DNA of 64,000 bases from assembly GCA_020636315.1 (NCBI GenBank), contig JACJYA010000012.1, positions 124,001 through 188,000 on the forward strand, in the 5' to 3' direction. Below, one piece after another: positions 1 through 10,522 of the stretch. Every line of letters begins with the position of its first letter. The stretch's first letter is position 1. The DNA comes from Lewinellaceae bacterium. GTDB lineage: Bacteria > Bacteroidota > Bacteroidia > Chitinophagales > Saprospiraceae. Made by a program: the position numbers and the translations under genes. Below the pieces are notes generated by a model that was given only the letters and a program-made list of their open reading frames with translations, did no database searches and was not told the origin of the DNA.

Positions 1-1
1 G

Positions 2-703
2 ATCGAAGAACATTGTCCGCAGTTACAGGTCATCGGCGAAGCCGACGGCGTCGAATCCGGGTTCCGCCTCATCCGGGAAGTGCAGCCTCAGGCCATTTTT
101 CTTGACATTTCGATGCGGGACGGTACCGGCTTCCACCTGCTTGACAAATTTGACCGGCATACCTTCCAGGTCATCTTTCAAACCGCTTTTGATGAATTTG
201 CCATCAAGGCCTTCAGATACAATGCCGTTGATTATCTGCTGAAACCGGTATCCGCCAATGAACTGGTCAAGGCTGCCGGGAAAATTGTCGCTTCCCAGGA
301 TCAGGACCACCCAGCCATCACTCAGCAACTATTTAACCTCATCGATTCCGCCAAAAAGCAGAAATTTGAAAAAATAGTGCTCCACTCCAGCGAAGGCATG
401 CACTTTGTGAAGGTGGCCGACATTCAGCACCTGCAGGCTGATGCCAACTACACTACCTTTTATCTGACTTCCGGAGAAAAGATCACCGTAACCAAAACCA
501 TCAAAACTTTTGAGGAGCTGTTACCCGAGAGTTCCTTCTTTCGCCCGCACCAGTCCTATATTGTCAGCCTGGACTGCGTCAGCAAGATCCTGAAAGAGGA
601 CGGCGGTTACGCCCTGATGGAAGACGGCAGCAAGATCCCCATCTCCCGCCGGAAGAAAGACCAGTTTATTATGGCTCTCATGGGAAGATCCTCTCGTTCC
701 TAA
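2..703 (+). CDS. LytTR-family response regulator, 5' end outside window
   Basis: This is a cytoplasmic DNA-binding response regulator of the LytR/AlgR type. The visible reading frame runs from position 2 without a start, so roughly the first 20-30 residues lie outside the window; the internal GTG at 80 is not the true start. The receiver domain shows the phospho-acceptor Asp in FLDISM (visible residue 35) and the QTAFDEFAIKAF and DYLLKP segments typical of the fold. The C-terminal half is a LytTR domain (IQHLQADANYTTFYL, FRPHQSYIVSL, ISRRKK). In Bacteroidota such regulators pair with LytS-type kinases, which sense signals through periplasmic propellers. The kinase remnant at 4080-7021 belongs to the right class but lies on the other strand and is broken, so the real partner is more likely upstream of the window. 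Confidence 0.93.
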   Translation: MEEHCPQLQVIGEADGVESGFRLIREVQPQAIFLDISMRDGTGFHLLDKFDRHTFQVIFQTAFDEFAIKAFRYNAVDYLLKPVSANELVKAAGKIVASQDQDHPAITQQLFNLIDSAKKQKFEKIVLHSSEGMHFVKVADIQHLQADANYTTFYLTSGEKITVTKTIKTFEELLPESSFFRPHQSYIVSLDCVSKILKEDGGYALMEDGSKIPISRRKKDQFIMALMGRSSRS

Positions 704-1287
704 AACAAATTGGCTCCAGGCAATACATCAGTTTAAGCGGCATGCCTTTCCGGAAGGCGGGTCTCCCTGGCCGTAGAAGCCTGGCGAAGAGGGGAAGCTT
801 GCCTTTCGACTTGAAAAATCAGGCCTTCGGCCATCATCCGCTTATTTTTCCATTCCCACCGAATTTTTCACCAACCCTGCCGGATTTTAAAGATCCCGGA
901 AAAAACGCAATAAAAAGGCCAGTTTTGAGGATGTGTTGAGGAATGATGAATGGCCTTTTGGGTTGTACCATTTCGCTGTATAACGCTGCCAGGCCTTTTT
1001 GAAACTTCAAGCCCCTCCATTCGATCCAATCCAAACACCGATTTACTCCGGCAATGTAGGCCCGCTGTCGCGAGGCTGCCTCCCGGAACGTGCCCCCCCT
1101 AGATTAGTTGGTCGTTGCTTGTCAAAGAAGAAGTGATCCTTTTTGGGTTCACGTTGAAAGCTGTGCCAAGTAATTTGTCCAAACTTTAAGTGGTAAGTCT
1201 GCAAAATAGCCATGGTGGTAGCCTGGCTCTATGAAAATATCAAAACTAACAAACTAAACTTCATTTAAACCTATAAAACACTTGACC
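704..1287. other. Intergenic region, no gene seen
   Basis: This is 584 bases with no convincing coding sequence. A small hairpin (GCCTT/AAGGC arms, 744-758) follows the response regulator but lacks a clear T-run, so it is only a weak terminator candidate. The open frames here are short and low in complexity. The promoter of the propeller protein should lie in the last 200 bases, but no clean TTTG/TAnnTTTG pair was found. Confidence 0.5.
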
Positions 1288-3438
1288 ATGAGAAGGCAAA
1301 CAGTACTCTTCCTTTTTCTGATTTTTTTCTCCTTCGCTCTCCAGTCCCAAAGCTGGTCGCAGCTCGGTATGGACCTCGACGGCGAAGCGGCTGGCGACTG
1401 GTCGGGCTGGTCAGTTTCGTTGTCTTCGGATGGTTCTACCTTGGCTATCGGGTCTATTTATAATGCTGGTGGTGGAAGTAAAAGTGGTCAGGTTCGGGTG
1501 TATAAAAACATCAGCGGCACCTGGATCCAGCAGGGTGCAGACATCGATGGCGAAGAGGCAGGCGACCAGTCAGGCTGGTCAGTTTCACTGTCATCAGATG
1601 GTACCATCTTGGCCGTCGGCGCTCCCGAGATCGACAAAGGCGGTCGGTTTCTTGGTATAGGTTATGTTCGGGTGTATGAAAACATCAACGGCGTCTGGAT
1701 TCAACAGGGTGCAGACATCGAAGGCGAAGCGGTTAACGACCACTTTGGCCGGTCGGTTTCGCTGTCATCAGATGGTACCATCTTGGCCATCGGGGGGCAA
1801 CGAAACGATGGAAATGGCAATAATAGTGGTCATGTTCGGGTGTACAAAAACATCAGCGGCACCTGGGTCCAACAGGGGGCAGACATCGAAGGCGAAGCAG
1901 CTTTGGACCAGTTTGGCCGATCGGTTTCGCTGTCTTCGGATGGTTCCACCGTTGCCATCGGGGCTGAATATAACGATGGAAATGGCAGTAACAGTGGTCA
2001 TGTTCGGGTATATAAAAACATCAACGGCACCTGGATCCAGCAGGGTGCAGACATCGACGGCGAAGCAGCTGGCGACCAGTCAGGCTGGTCGGTGTCGCTG
2101 TCATCAGATGGTGCCACCGTTGCTATCGGGGCTCACTTAAACGATGGCAATGGCGATGCCAGTGGTCATGTGCGGGTGTATAAAAACATTGGTGGCACCT
2201 GGGTCCAACAGGGGGCAGATATCGATGGCGAAGCGGGAAACGACGTCTCAGGCTGGTCGGTTTCACTTTCTTCGGATGGCTCTACCGTAGCCATTGGAGC
2301 TATCAATAACGCTGGCAATAGCTGCTGTACGCTTGGTCATGTTCGAGTGTATAAAAACATCAGCGGCACCTGGATCCAACAGGGGGGGGACATCGACGGC
2401 GAAGAAACTTTCGACAGGTCAGGCTGGTCGGTTTCGCTGTCTTCGGATGGTTCCATCGTGGCCATCGGCGCTCCCCAAAACGCTGACAATGGCAATAACA
2501 GTGGTCATGTGCGGGTGTATGAACTTAATAATCCTTGCACGGAAGAAATTTGTGATGGAATCGATAATAACTGTGATGGCATAGTGGATGAAGGTTTTGA
2601 CCTGGACGGCGACGGCTTCACCACTTGTGGCGGCGATTGTGATGACAACGATCCGAATAACTACCCCGGCAATGAAGAAGTCTGCGATGGCTCGGATAAC
2701 AACTGCGACGGGCAAATTGATGAAGGTTTTGACCTGGACGGCGACGGCGTGGCAGACTGTTTTGATAACTGTCCAACCACATCAAATTTTGGCCAGGCAG
2801 ATAGTGACTGTGACGGTGTGGGGGACGCTTGTGATCAGTGTATGGGAGCAGATGATTCAGTAGACCACGATTCCAATGGGGTTCCCGACTGCCAGGAATT
2901 TCCGACCACATGTGCAGGTATCCATCCTGACTGGACGAACATGAACGGGAATGGGTGCAGCAACAACGGAAACGGAGTAGGCAACAACGGGAATGACCTC
3001 AACTGTGGTTTCAATGTTTTTGTGTGCAAAATAGCAAATGGTCAAACCAAATGTGTGAATCCAAGTGCTGCCCAAAGCCTGATAAACAACGGCAACTTCT
3101 ATGGAGGACCGTGCATTGCCTGTAGCGGTAGCCAGTTGATTTCAGGCCCAACCCCATCAATTGGATATGCTAAAGCGCAGGCAAATGCTTTCATGCTGTA
3201 TCCAAACCCTGCCAGCGGGGTGCTCAATTTGCGACTCAGTATGAATCAAGAACAGGAAATTTCCATCTCCATTTTCAACCACCTCGGACAACGGGTACTC
3301 CACCTGCCCAAGCAGGAACTGCACGACCCGGTACTGAGCATTGACCTTGCCCAACGGCAATTGCCCAATGGGGTTTACCTCCTCTCGGTGGAAACCCCGG
3401 GAGGCCGAAAGGTGAAGCAATTTGTGCTGATGGAGTAA
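1288..3438 (+). CDS. Secreted seven-repeat FG-GAP-like propeller protein with MopE-type metal motifs and T9SS type A sorting domain
   Basis: This is a 716-residue exported protein. ATG at 1288 is preferred over the TTG two codons earlier because it starts a clean signal peptide (MRRQTVLFLFLIFFSFALQS). Residues about 23-415 hold seven near-identical repeats of about 56 residues, each with a D(I/L)(D/E)GE segment, SVSLSSDG, (V/L)AIG and GHVRVYKN, so a closed seven-bladed beta-propeller is likely. Next come two MopE-like motifs (CDGxDNNCDGxxDEGFDLDGDG) and a thrombospondin-3-like Asp-rich stretch, both expected to bind calcium. A Cys/Asn/Gly-rich linker leads to a C-terminal domain of about 80 residues (LYPNPASGVLNLRL through NGVYLLSVETPGG) that is a standard type IX secretion type A signal. 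Cell-surface or secreted location follows from the family. The ligand is unknown. Confidence 0.9.
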   Translation: MRRQTVLFLFLIFFSFALQSQSWSQLGMDLDGEAAGDWSGWSVSLSSDGSTLAIGSIYNAGGGSKSGQVRVYKNISGTWIQQGADIDGEEAGDQSGWSVSLSSDGTILAVGAPEIDKGGRFLGIGYVRVYENINGVWIQQGADIEGEAVNDHFGRSVSLSSDGTILAIGGQRNDGNGNNSGHVRVYKNISGTWVQQGADIEGEAALDQFGRSVSLSSDGSTVAIGAEYNDGNGSNSGHVRVYKNINGTWIQQGADIDGEAAGDQSGWSVSLSSDGATVAIGAHLNDGNGDASGHVRVYKNIGGTWVQQGADIDGEAGNDVSGWSVSLSSDGSTVAIGAINNAGNSCCTLGHVRVYKNISGTWIQQGGDIDGEETFDRSGWSVSLSSDGSIVAIGAPQNADNGNNSGHVRVYELNNPCTEEICDGIDNNCDGIVDEGFDLDGDGFTTCGGDCDDNDPNNYPGNEEVCDGSDNNCDGQIDEGFDLDGDGVADCFDNCPTTSNFGQADSDCDGVGDACDQCMGADDSVDHDSNGVPDCQEFPTTCAGIHPDWTNMNGNGCSNNGNGVGNNGNDLNCGFNVFVCKIANGQTKCVNPSAAQSLINNGNFYGGPCIACSGSQLISGPTPSIGYAKAQANAFMLYPNPASGVLNLRLSMNQEQEISISIFNHLGQRVLHLPKQELHDPVLSIDLAQRQLPNGVYLLSVETPGGRKVKQFVLME
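1354..2520 (+). repeat. Seven tandem copies of a ~168-bp coding repeat
   Basis: Seven copies in register with the propeller blades keep long stretches of near-identical DNA, for example the block encoding SGWSVSLSSDG recurs almost unchanged. Such similarity at the DNA level suggests recent amplification or gene conversion and makes the copy number prone to change by recombination or mis-assembly. Confidence 0.85.
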
Positions 3439-3439
3439 A

Positions 3440-3658
3440 TACTGTGTCAAATAAATTTAATAACACATCTCCGGCGGCTTTTGTCCCTGGGCGTCGTTGC
3501 GAATTCCTCACGCCTGCGTGCCGTAGCACTACGGCGTGCGGAGGCACGTAGCTCCGGACTTCGGCGTGAGCTCAGTCGAACGCTATGCTCGTCATTCGCG
3601 CCTAGCCCAGAACCAAAATCCACTCGGATATATGTCACGAAACTTAATTGACACAGTA
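3440..3658. mobile_element. 219-bp non-autonomous inverted-repeat element (MITE-like), TA-flanked
   Basis: The left end TACTGTGTCAAATAAATTT (3440-3458) and right end AACTTAATTGACACAGTA (3641-3658) are imperfect inverted repeats; CTGTGTCAA/TTGACACAG is perfect. Both ends abut TA, the target preferred by IS630/Tc1-mariner transposases. The interior is GC-rich and palindromic (for example CCGTAGCACTACGG) and encodes nothing convincing. It begins right after the stop codon of the propeller gene. Mobility is inferred from structure; no transposase is in the window. Confidence 0.6.
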
Positions 3659-3813
3659 GTGACGGCCGGGATATCAGGGCAGGAGCAGCCTTTTCTGCTA
3701 CCCCATCATGGAGCCGGGCGATATACATTGTCCGGCGCTATGCCTTTGGGGGAAATTCTGCTTTACACAGACATGTTTGTGATAGTTCAAATTTCTGTGT
3801 CTTTCAAGGCTAC

Positions 3814-3941
3814 CCGTCTAAGGTGGGACAGAGAAGCAGGAATATAGATTCCTGCGCTGTTATGTTATAAGGAGATAAAACACGGGAATCTATATTCCCG
3901 TTTCTCGTTAAAACAAAACTCTGTTGTCCAATCTTAGACGG
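3814..3941. mobile_element. 128-bp inverted-repeat element, CCGTCTAAG ends
   Basis: The left end (3814-3830) and right end (3925-3941, complement) share CCGTCTAAG followed by GGACA with few mismatches. Inside lie two 14-bp palindromic cores, GGAATATAGATTCC and its complement form, which can fold as separate hairpins or pair with one another. The same CCGTCTAAGGT end recurs alone at 10430-10440, beside another eroded gene. No coding capacity; probably a miniature element or its scar. Confidence 0.5.
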
Positions 3942-4079
3942 ATGCCCTCTTTCAAAAAACGCCCCTTGATTTTCAGGGATTTGCGAACGGCGCCCGTCTC
4001 TGCAGCCGGGTAAAAATTCCGAATAGCCCCATATGTTTTCCCTACCCCGTACCGCAACACCGCAAAACCCTTCAACACC

Positions 4080-7021
4080 TCACCTTCCCCCAGCATCAAC
4101 CAGCGGTATCCAAACCACCACCCGCGTCCCCAAAACCTCTCCGTGCTCATCCTTCAGCTCTTCCGTCTCCACCTTGCCCTGCTGTCCCTGCCCGGACAAC
4201 AACTCCAGTCGTTTTTTCGTAATGGTCATCCCCACCGATTTGTGCAGGGGCCGGCCGTGCTTTTGCAGCCGGCGCGACTGTTCGATGCCCACGCCATTAT
4301 CCGTGATGCTAACCTGCAGGTGTTCATCCTCCAGTTGAAACAACAGTTTCACCTCCCCTTTTTCTTCCTTCTTAGACAGGCCGTGAATAATGGCATTCTC
4401 CACAAAGGGCTGCACCATCATGGGCGGGATCCCGATCTCGAATGGTTCCACGCCTTCGCCCAGCTCTATGTGATAGTCAAATTGATCCTCGAAGCGGAGC
4501 TGCTCCATTTTTACGTAATTTTCCAGCAACTGCAGCTCGTCTTCCAGAGTGATCGTTTGTGAGCGGGAATGGTTCAGGGTGGCCCGGACCAGTTTGGCGA
4601 AAGTGCTCAGGTAGTGGTTGGCGGCCACTTTGTCTCCTTTGTTGATGAAATTGGAAATAGAAGTCAGGCAGTTGAAGATAAAGTGCGGGTTCATCTGGGC
4701 GCGCAGGGCGGAGCGCTCCAGTTCCGACAGTTGTTTGACCGTTTCGGCTTCGCGGCGGATCTGGTTGGTGCGGTACTGGTAAAAGCGGTAGGCCGCCAGG
4801 CCAATGATTACCACCACCAACGACAAAAACCACCAGGTTTTCCAAAAGGGTGGGCGGATCGCAAAGCTACAGGTGGCGGAATCGCTCCAAAAGCCGTCGG
4901 CGTTCTGGCTTTGCACTTCGAAGGTATAGGAACCCGCCTGTAAAGCGGAGAAGTTGACGGTTGTATTTTGGGTGTGCACCCAGTCTTCCTGGGCGGGATA
5001 CAGGCGGTAGCGGTAAGGGATGCGGGCGTTTTGCCGGTAGTCGATCGTCAGGAAATGCAGGCGGATATCGTTCTGTCGGTAATTGAAAGCCAAGGAATGC
5101 TGATCTGTTTCCGTTCCATTCACGAAAAGCTGCCGGATGATCGGGGCTCGCGAAAAAGTATCCACGGCTTTGACATCTTCGAATTGAACCAGCCCCCGGT
5201 CTGTGGCTACCCAAACCCGGTTTCCCCAGGTCTTCACCCTATTGATCCCATCGGATGGCAGGCCGTGGGCCGTAGTCATTTGTTCAATGGCCCACTCGCC
5301 ATCTTCCTCCCGGCGGATCTTATTCAGCCCATTCAGGGTGCCCACCCAGATCTGCCCGGCCTCGTCGATGTGGATATTTTCGATCATATCGGCGGTAAGG
5401 CCGTCCTCCCTGGTGAACTGGCGAATCTGATCTTCTTTCCACAAAGCCACTCCCTGCCCTTTGGTGCCGATCACCAGAGTGCTGTCCGGCATTTGCGCCA
5501 TATCTTCTACCCGCACCTGAAAGGCGGGATGCTCAATAGTCGCTGGTACCGGATCGCCACCGTTCCAGTTGAACAGGCCGTTATCCATACCCAGCCAAAC
5601 CCGCCCTGAAAAATCTTCGAGGACGACGAAGGCCCGGCCTTTAAAAAGCCTTGTTCGATAAGGACTTCCAGAGTTAAGCAAGATCTGCCTCGACTTCAGG
5701 TCCACCTTGGAGATCCCTCTGTAATTTGAGATCCACATGAGGCCCTTATCCATTACCGGATTAAACTTTTTAGCGTCTGTCCATCTCAGGTCTTTCCTGG
5801 TAGAATGAAAGAATGTGGGCGTGGTATTTTTTTTACCTTCAATGTACTGTAGTGGATTCTTTCCCACCCATAATACTTTTTCCCCGGGGTGGAAGTACAG
5901 GTCATATACAGGGTCTTTTTGGGAAAAAATTGATTGCAATGGCAAATTTTCCAATCTTTGCTGATTTGGAGGTTTCCAATACACCTCGGAGCTATACAAT
6001 CCTATAAACAGCTCCCTCGTACTTTTAGGTGCTATAGCGGTAACGAAAGAACTCGCAAATACCGGTTTTTTCATCGTAGATCAGCAGCTTAAAATTCGGG
6101 GTATAGAAAACGCCCTTGGTTGTGTCGAGGCTACCCAATAGCCCCCGGCTCTGTCCTGATAGGTACTTTGTAATGGACAGCCCTTCCAGATATTGCTCAT
6201 ATTGGCCCATTCTGTAAAGCGTCCACGGAAGCATACCTGCGTATGCCTCCTCCATTGTTCAGTGTGGTAAAAAAGCGCCCTCCTTTTCCACCCAGACGGA
6301 AATCATGGGAAAATTAAATTGTCTTTGCCAGACAACCTCTCGTATTGATCAATGAGATAAATGTTTCCAAATTCATGTAGCAAATACCGGTTCTTCCCCA
6401 GGTTAAACAATTTTGGGCTTTGAAGCCCCCTAATTTGCTCACCGTGTTGATCTCCTCCGTTTGGATCCATTCATTGCCTCTAAGAAACTGTACAGGGCCG
6501 GACGTTCCACGAGATGTCATTAAACGGCCTAAGGAGTCTCTTTTTTCCGGATCCAGAGCATGGAATGACGAATTGGTAGCCAGAGAAAATCCTTCCGGCT
6601 CCATCACGATCTTTCCCTGGTAATACCGGCTTTCAAAAAGCTCATGTTCTCCGTCCTTTGTTATTTTCAAAATACCGAGCTCCGTCAGGCAGGTATATAC
6701 CGTTTCTTCCTGATCGACGTAGAATTGCTGGGCAATATTGAACCGGTCCCGGTATAGCTGAATGGTATCATTGTGAGCGTAAGCATAGATGCTGTCCTGC
6801 TGGAAATAATACAATCAGTACCGCTCATGGTATTCATCCAGATGCAGTACTGCCGTACCTTCCAGCAGTTCGAAAACGACATTGTCCTTCAGCCCTTCCC
6901 GGGCGCCGAAGTTGCGGAAGGTGTAGCCGTCAAACCGGCTCACCCCGTTGTCGGTGCCGAACCAGATGTAGCCCTCGCTGTCCTGCAGGATGCAGTGTAC
7001 CTCGTTATGGGCAGGTAGCAT
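4080..7021 (-). pseudogene. LytS-type sensor histidine kinase with propeller sensor, N-terminally truncated and frameshifted
   Basis: The last 664 codons (6074 down to 4080) are open and encode two-component-regulator propeller blades (IWVGTLNGLNKI, VWVATDRGLVQF), a Y_Y_Y-type domain (IPYRYRLYPAQEDW), one membrane helix, a coiled linker, a His_kinase domain with the phospho-acceptor motif QMNPHFIFN, and an HATPase domain (N-box VENAIIHG, DNGVGI). The 5' part continues the same protein in other frames: first DSEGYIWFGTDNGVSRFDGY (from 7021), then YFQQDSIYAYAHND (6814-6314), then 6255-6025. Frame changes fall near 6860, 6820, 6300 and 6050. No signal peptide precedes the first blade. The total span of about 980 codons equals the usual family length, so this is one broken gene rather than several small ones. 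A cytoplasmic stub made from 6074 is conceivable but would lack the complete sensor. Confidence 0.8.
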
Positions 7022-8411
7022 TGGTGGTGTTGGTTGCGCCTATAGTGGGTGGGGGTTTTGTACCTGGAGAGACAGGGGGGAGCAGGAAGGAAGAGGAAAA
7101 TGGGTTAGGTGTTTCATTTTTGTGTTTTATGGGTAAGATAGGTGAACGAATAGCGCTGGTAAATTGGAATTTAATATAAACTACTCTTCGCCCCACCAGA
7201 TCGAAGAAATTCCTCTGCCCTCGGGGAGATGCCAAAAGGATCTACCCTGCCCCATACACCTAGTGTCTGGGGGCTTGCCTGAAGTTCAGGAAGAAGTTTG
7301 CCATCTAACCCCTCCGAAGGAGGGGGCTATTCTCCGATCTGATAGTTAGGAAAAAAAAGTTATACCAAAATCCCTTGAAACCATAGGGGCAAGGTGCAGG
7401 GAAAAAGTTTCGTATTCCTTGATTTCCAAATAACCCAGAAAAAGATAGGGGTTATTCTGCTGTTCGGCAAGAAAATGCGTGGCGGGATCTAACCCGCTGG
7501 TTTCCTAAGAAACCCAGAAACCAGAAACCAGAAACCCAGAAACCCAGAAACCAGAAACCCCAGAAACCCCCAGAAACCAGAAACCCCTAAAACCCCAGAA
7601 ACCCCCACATATTTCCCCACCCCCGCCGAATTTTTTCTCCCGAACCAGCCAAATATTAAAATGCCCGGCAAAGCAGGAAGGAAGCTCTGTACTTTTAGGG
7701 TATGTCAAACATTACCGACATACGCCAAGATCTATTCCAAATGAAAAAGTACATGTTGTTTGTCGCCCTTCGTCTTTATGTTTTTCATACAGCAACCTAT
7801 CCGCCGACAACTGTCTCCAATCTATGAAAAAATACAAATCCCCTCTGGAAGTCGAAGCCTTCCTTCTGGAACGGAAAAACCCGGCTCCCGGTGGTTAATA
7901 CTGGGATCAACTACGCTGGCATTTGAAACTGACGGCTTTCAAAGCAGCCATTTGTGCCTGGAAATAGCCCTGGCAGACATTATCAAACTGGAAAGTTTTC
8001 TCCTCTACGATATTGCCCTGCAACAGTACTTTTGAAAATAAAAATACAAAATGGGCGGGAGAGCGAGTTTATCATTCCGGAATTTGACACCTTTTATAAG
8101 AAGCTCAAAGAGGCAATAAAAAGATAAAGGGCAGGCCTCCTTTCCTTTGACAAAACCGAATATTTTTTCAGCGCAGCCGAATTTTTCACCGATGTGTCCA
8201 AATTTTTAATTCTTCGGTAATGAGGAAAAGAAGTACAGAACTTTGGAATATGAACGAAGAAACGGATCTGCGAAATTTATCACTTCCGTTTTTTGCAATA
8301 CGGCCATAAGCCTTCTGGTGGAGGGCCTGGTTGAAAAAGGAACGAGTTTTGGCACTACCTGTCCCGATGGATGTCGGGAAATTTCCGTTATAAGCAAACA
8401 AAAAATAAAAA
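7022..8411. other. 1.4-kb gene-poor region with hairpin, minisatellite and decayed coding traces
   Basis: No intact gene is seen. A perfect hairpin CCCCTCC-GAA-GGAGGGG lies at 7309-7325. A C-rich minisatellite follows (separate entry). From 7824 a short start-like frame (MKKYKSPLEVEAFLLERKN) breaks at a stop after 24 codons, with traces in other frames to about 8130 (YWDQLRWHLKLTAFKAAICAWK; FDTFYKKLKEAIKR). This may be the remnant of a small gene, but I cannot name it. Confidence 0.45.
7507..7606. repeat. AGAAACC(C) minisatellite
   Basis: About eleven imperfect tandem copies of an 8-10 base unit AGAAACC with two to five trailing C, almost without T on this strand. It is noncoding in any meaningful frame. 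The varying C-run length is what strand slippage would produce. Confidence 0.8.
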
Positions 8412-10139
8412 ATGAAAACCTCAACAACTATTATCTTGATCTTAACAATTCAATTATTAAGTTTTTCACAAACTCCTTTCCACCAGCCAGGCGATTGGAC
8501 ACCGATCTTAATTGAAGAATTCGATAATTTAAATCGTTGGAAAGTAGCTCATGAATTTGATCATTATGGAGAACCACAAGTTTATACAAATAGGGCAAAA
8601 AAATGTTTTTATCCGAGATATCGGAGGAATAATCATCTTGTCTTAAAAGACAATCAAAGAAAGTTATTCTTGCGGTGGAACAAGCCCTTGGGGGTGTAGT
8701 AAATTAAATTATGACTATACTTCAGGGTGGGTTGAAACAAAAAAGTACTTTTAATACTCAATACGGCTTCATAGAAGCGAGAATGAAAATCCCCAAAGGA
8801 AAAGGTTATGGTAAAGCATTCTGACTTTTATTGGAGAAGGTGTCTCCAACGGGAGTAATGCTGCTGAAATTGATATATTCGAGATGAATGGAAACAACAC
8901 AACGGATCAAATAACAAACCTGCACTTAGAATATGGAGCACCTAATTTTCATGGAATTTCTTTCCCCGAACACATAAGTATCGCAGATTATTCCACAAGT
9001 TTTCATACTTATGGATTAAAATGGACACCAACAAATATATACTGGTATCTTGATAATCAAGAAATAAGGAAAATAAACAATCCTGGAATAATTGATCCTG
9101 TTAGAATTATTTTAAATGTTGCTATTTTATGCAAACGATTTACCTGACAATACAACCCAATTACCAACCGAATTCATAGTAGATTTTATGAAAGTTTATG
9201 AATATAAAAAAATGAGTTTATAGTACTTGGAATGACCATGAATCTGGTAAAATAGCGAAAGGGCATTTAAAAAAGAAGGATGTTATCCTAAAAGGAGATT
9301 TCTATCAATCAGACGGGAAAGACGAACTCCTTATTTGCTATAGCGATAATAAATATGTTGAGATTTATGATTTTGATGGATTGAAATGGAATTCAAAATG
9401 GACTAATGGTGGAAGCGGGGAAGTTGAAAGTTGGCGATTAAACGATGGGGATATTTTTGAAATAGGCGATTATAATGGAGATGGGCATGAAGATTTATTA
9501 GCAATCTCACTTAATACAAAGTGGTCGCAATTATATTTAATTGATGACAATGGATGGAATCTGGCATGGCATAATAATGGAAATGGGAAATTAAATGGTG
9601 GCATTTTAATCAGGAGACAAATTTATAGCAGGCGATTTTGATGGAGATGGGAAAGATGAATTACTTGCTGTCTCTCTATCTACCAAATGGTCGCAACTAT
9701 ATTCATTTGAAAATAATGAATGGATTCAAGATTGGAGCAACAATGGAAATGGAAAAATTAAATGGTGGGTTTTTAATCAAGGTGACGATTTTATAGTTGG
9801 CGATTTCGATGGAGACGGTAAGGATGAGTTGTTAATTGTTTCCTTCACTACGAAATGGTCACAATTATATTCATTTGAAAATAATGAATGGATTCAAGAT
9901 TAGAGCAACAATGGAAATGGAAAAATTAAATGGTGGGTTTAAATGAAAATGATAAATATGCCTCAGGAGATTTTGATGAAGACGGGAATGATGAATTGTT
10001 TTGCTTTTCTAATACCAAATGGATACAATACTATAATTGGTCGGGAGCGGATTGGAACATGGATTGGACCAATGATGGGACTGGCAATTTGGGTGGATTT
10101 AATTATAACGTCTCAAATGTAAATGAAATATTATGGTAA
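8412..10139 (+). pseudogene. GH16 beta-glucanase/laminarinase-like protein with FG-GAP (VCBS) repeats, frameshifted
   Basis: A signal peptide (MKTSTTIILILTIQLLSFSQ) starts at 8412. The GH16 domain is recognisable across frames: WKVAHEFDHYGEPQVYTN, SGWVETK, TQYGFIEARMKIPKGKGYG, the catalytic motif EIDIFEM at 8866-8886 (nucleophile and acid/base Glu flanking Asp), and LHLEYGAPNFHG. The C-terminal part carries four FG-GAP/VCBS repeats (GDFDGDGKDELL, NTKWSQLY). The frame is broken repeatedly, mostly by one-base changes in runs (six A near 8745 where five restore the frame; one G missing near 8832; A missing near 9588 and 9612), and by an in-frame TAG at 9901. If intact it would be a secreted enzyme for beta-1,3 or beta-1,3/1,4-glucans. 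AT-richness contrasts with the neighbouring genes and suggests acquisition by transfer. Confidence 0.82.
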
Positions 10140-10522
10140 TTTTTATACTTCTGATAAATGTGATCTATTCTTTATAGAATTTCAATCTAACCCATGTATT
10201 GCTGTTTTTCAAAATTTAATAAGGTATTTAAAATTATAGAAAAACCGGGGTGAACAATAGAGCGCTAAAGCGAGGCGTAGAGTAGCCAGGGCTATAGCGA
10301 TGGCGGCTGTTTTACTAAACTTAATAAGCATGAACAAAGTGTATGTATATGTCAATTTGGACTGAAAGCCTAAACTGCATATACACAGGCCGTCAGATTG
10401 TCCTAAAAACCTTTAAGCTCGAAGGTTAACCGTCTAAGGTTGAACAATAATGGATTGCAAGTACATCATTTTAATTTAAAATCGGTATAGAAACCAAATA
10501 ACACAATCTTAAATCAATTATC
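10140..10522. other. AT-rich intergenic region with a solo element end
   Basis: No gene seen in 383 bases. CCGTCTAAGGT at 10430-10440 matches the end of the miniature element at 3814-3941, so this may be a scar. A short AACCTT/AAGGTT hairpin lies just before it (10408-10426). Confidence 0.4.

Noticed and set aside
742..939. Open frame of 65 codons after the response regulator
   Set aside because: Low-complexity, Pro/Arg-rich translation without a domain pattern; overlaps an opposite-strand frame of equal quality.
1354..2520. CRISPR-like regular repeats
   Set aside because: The period is in frame, fully coding and corresponds to propeller blades.
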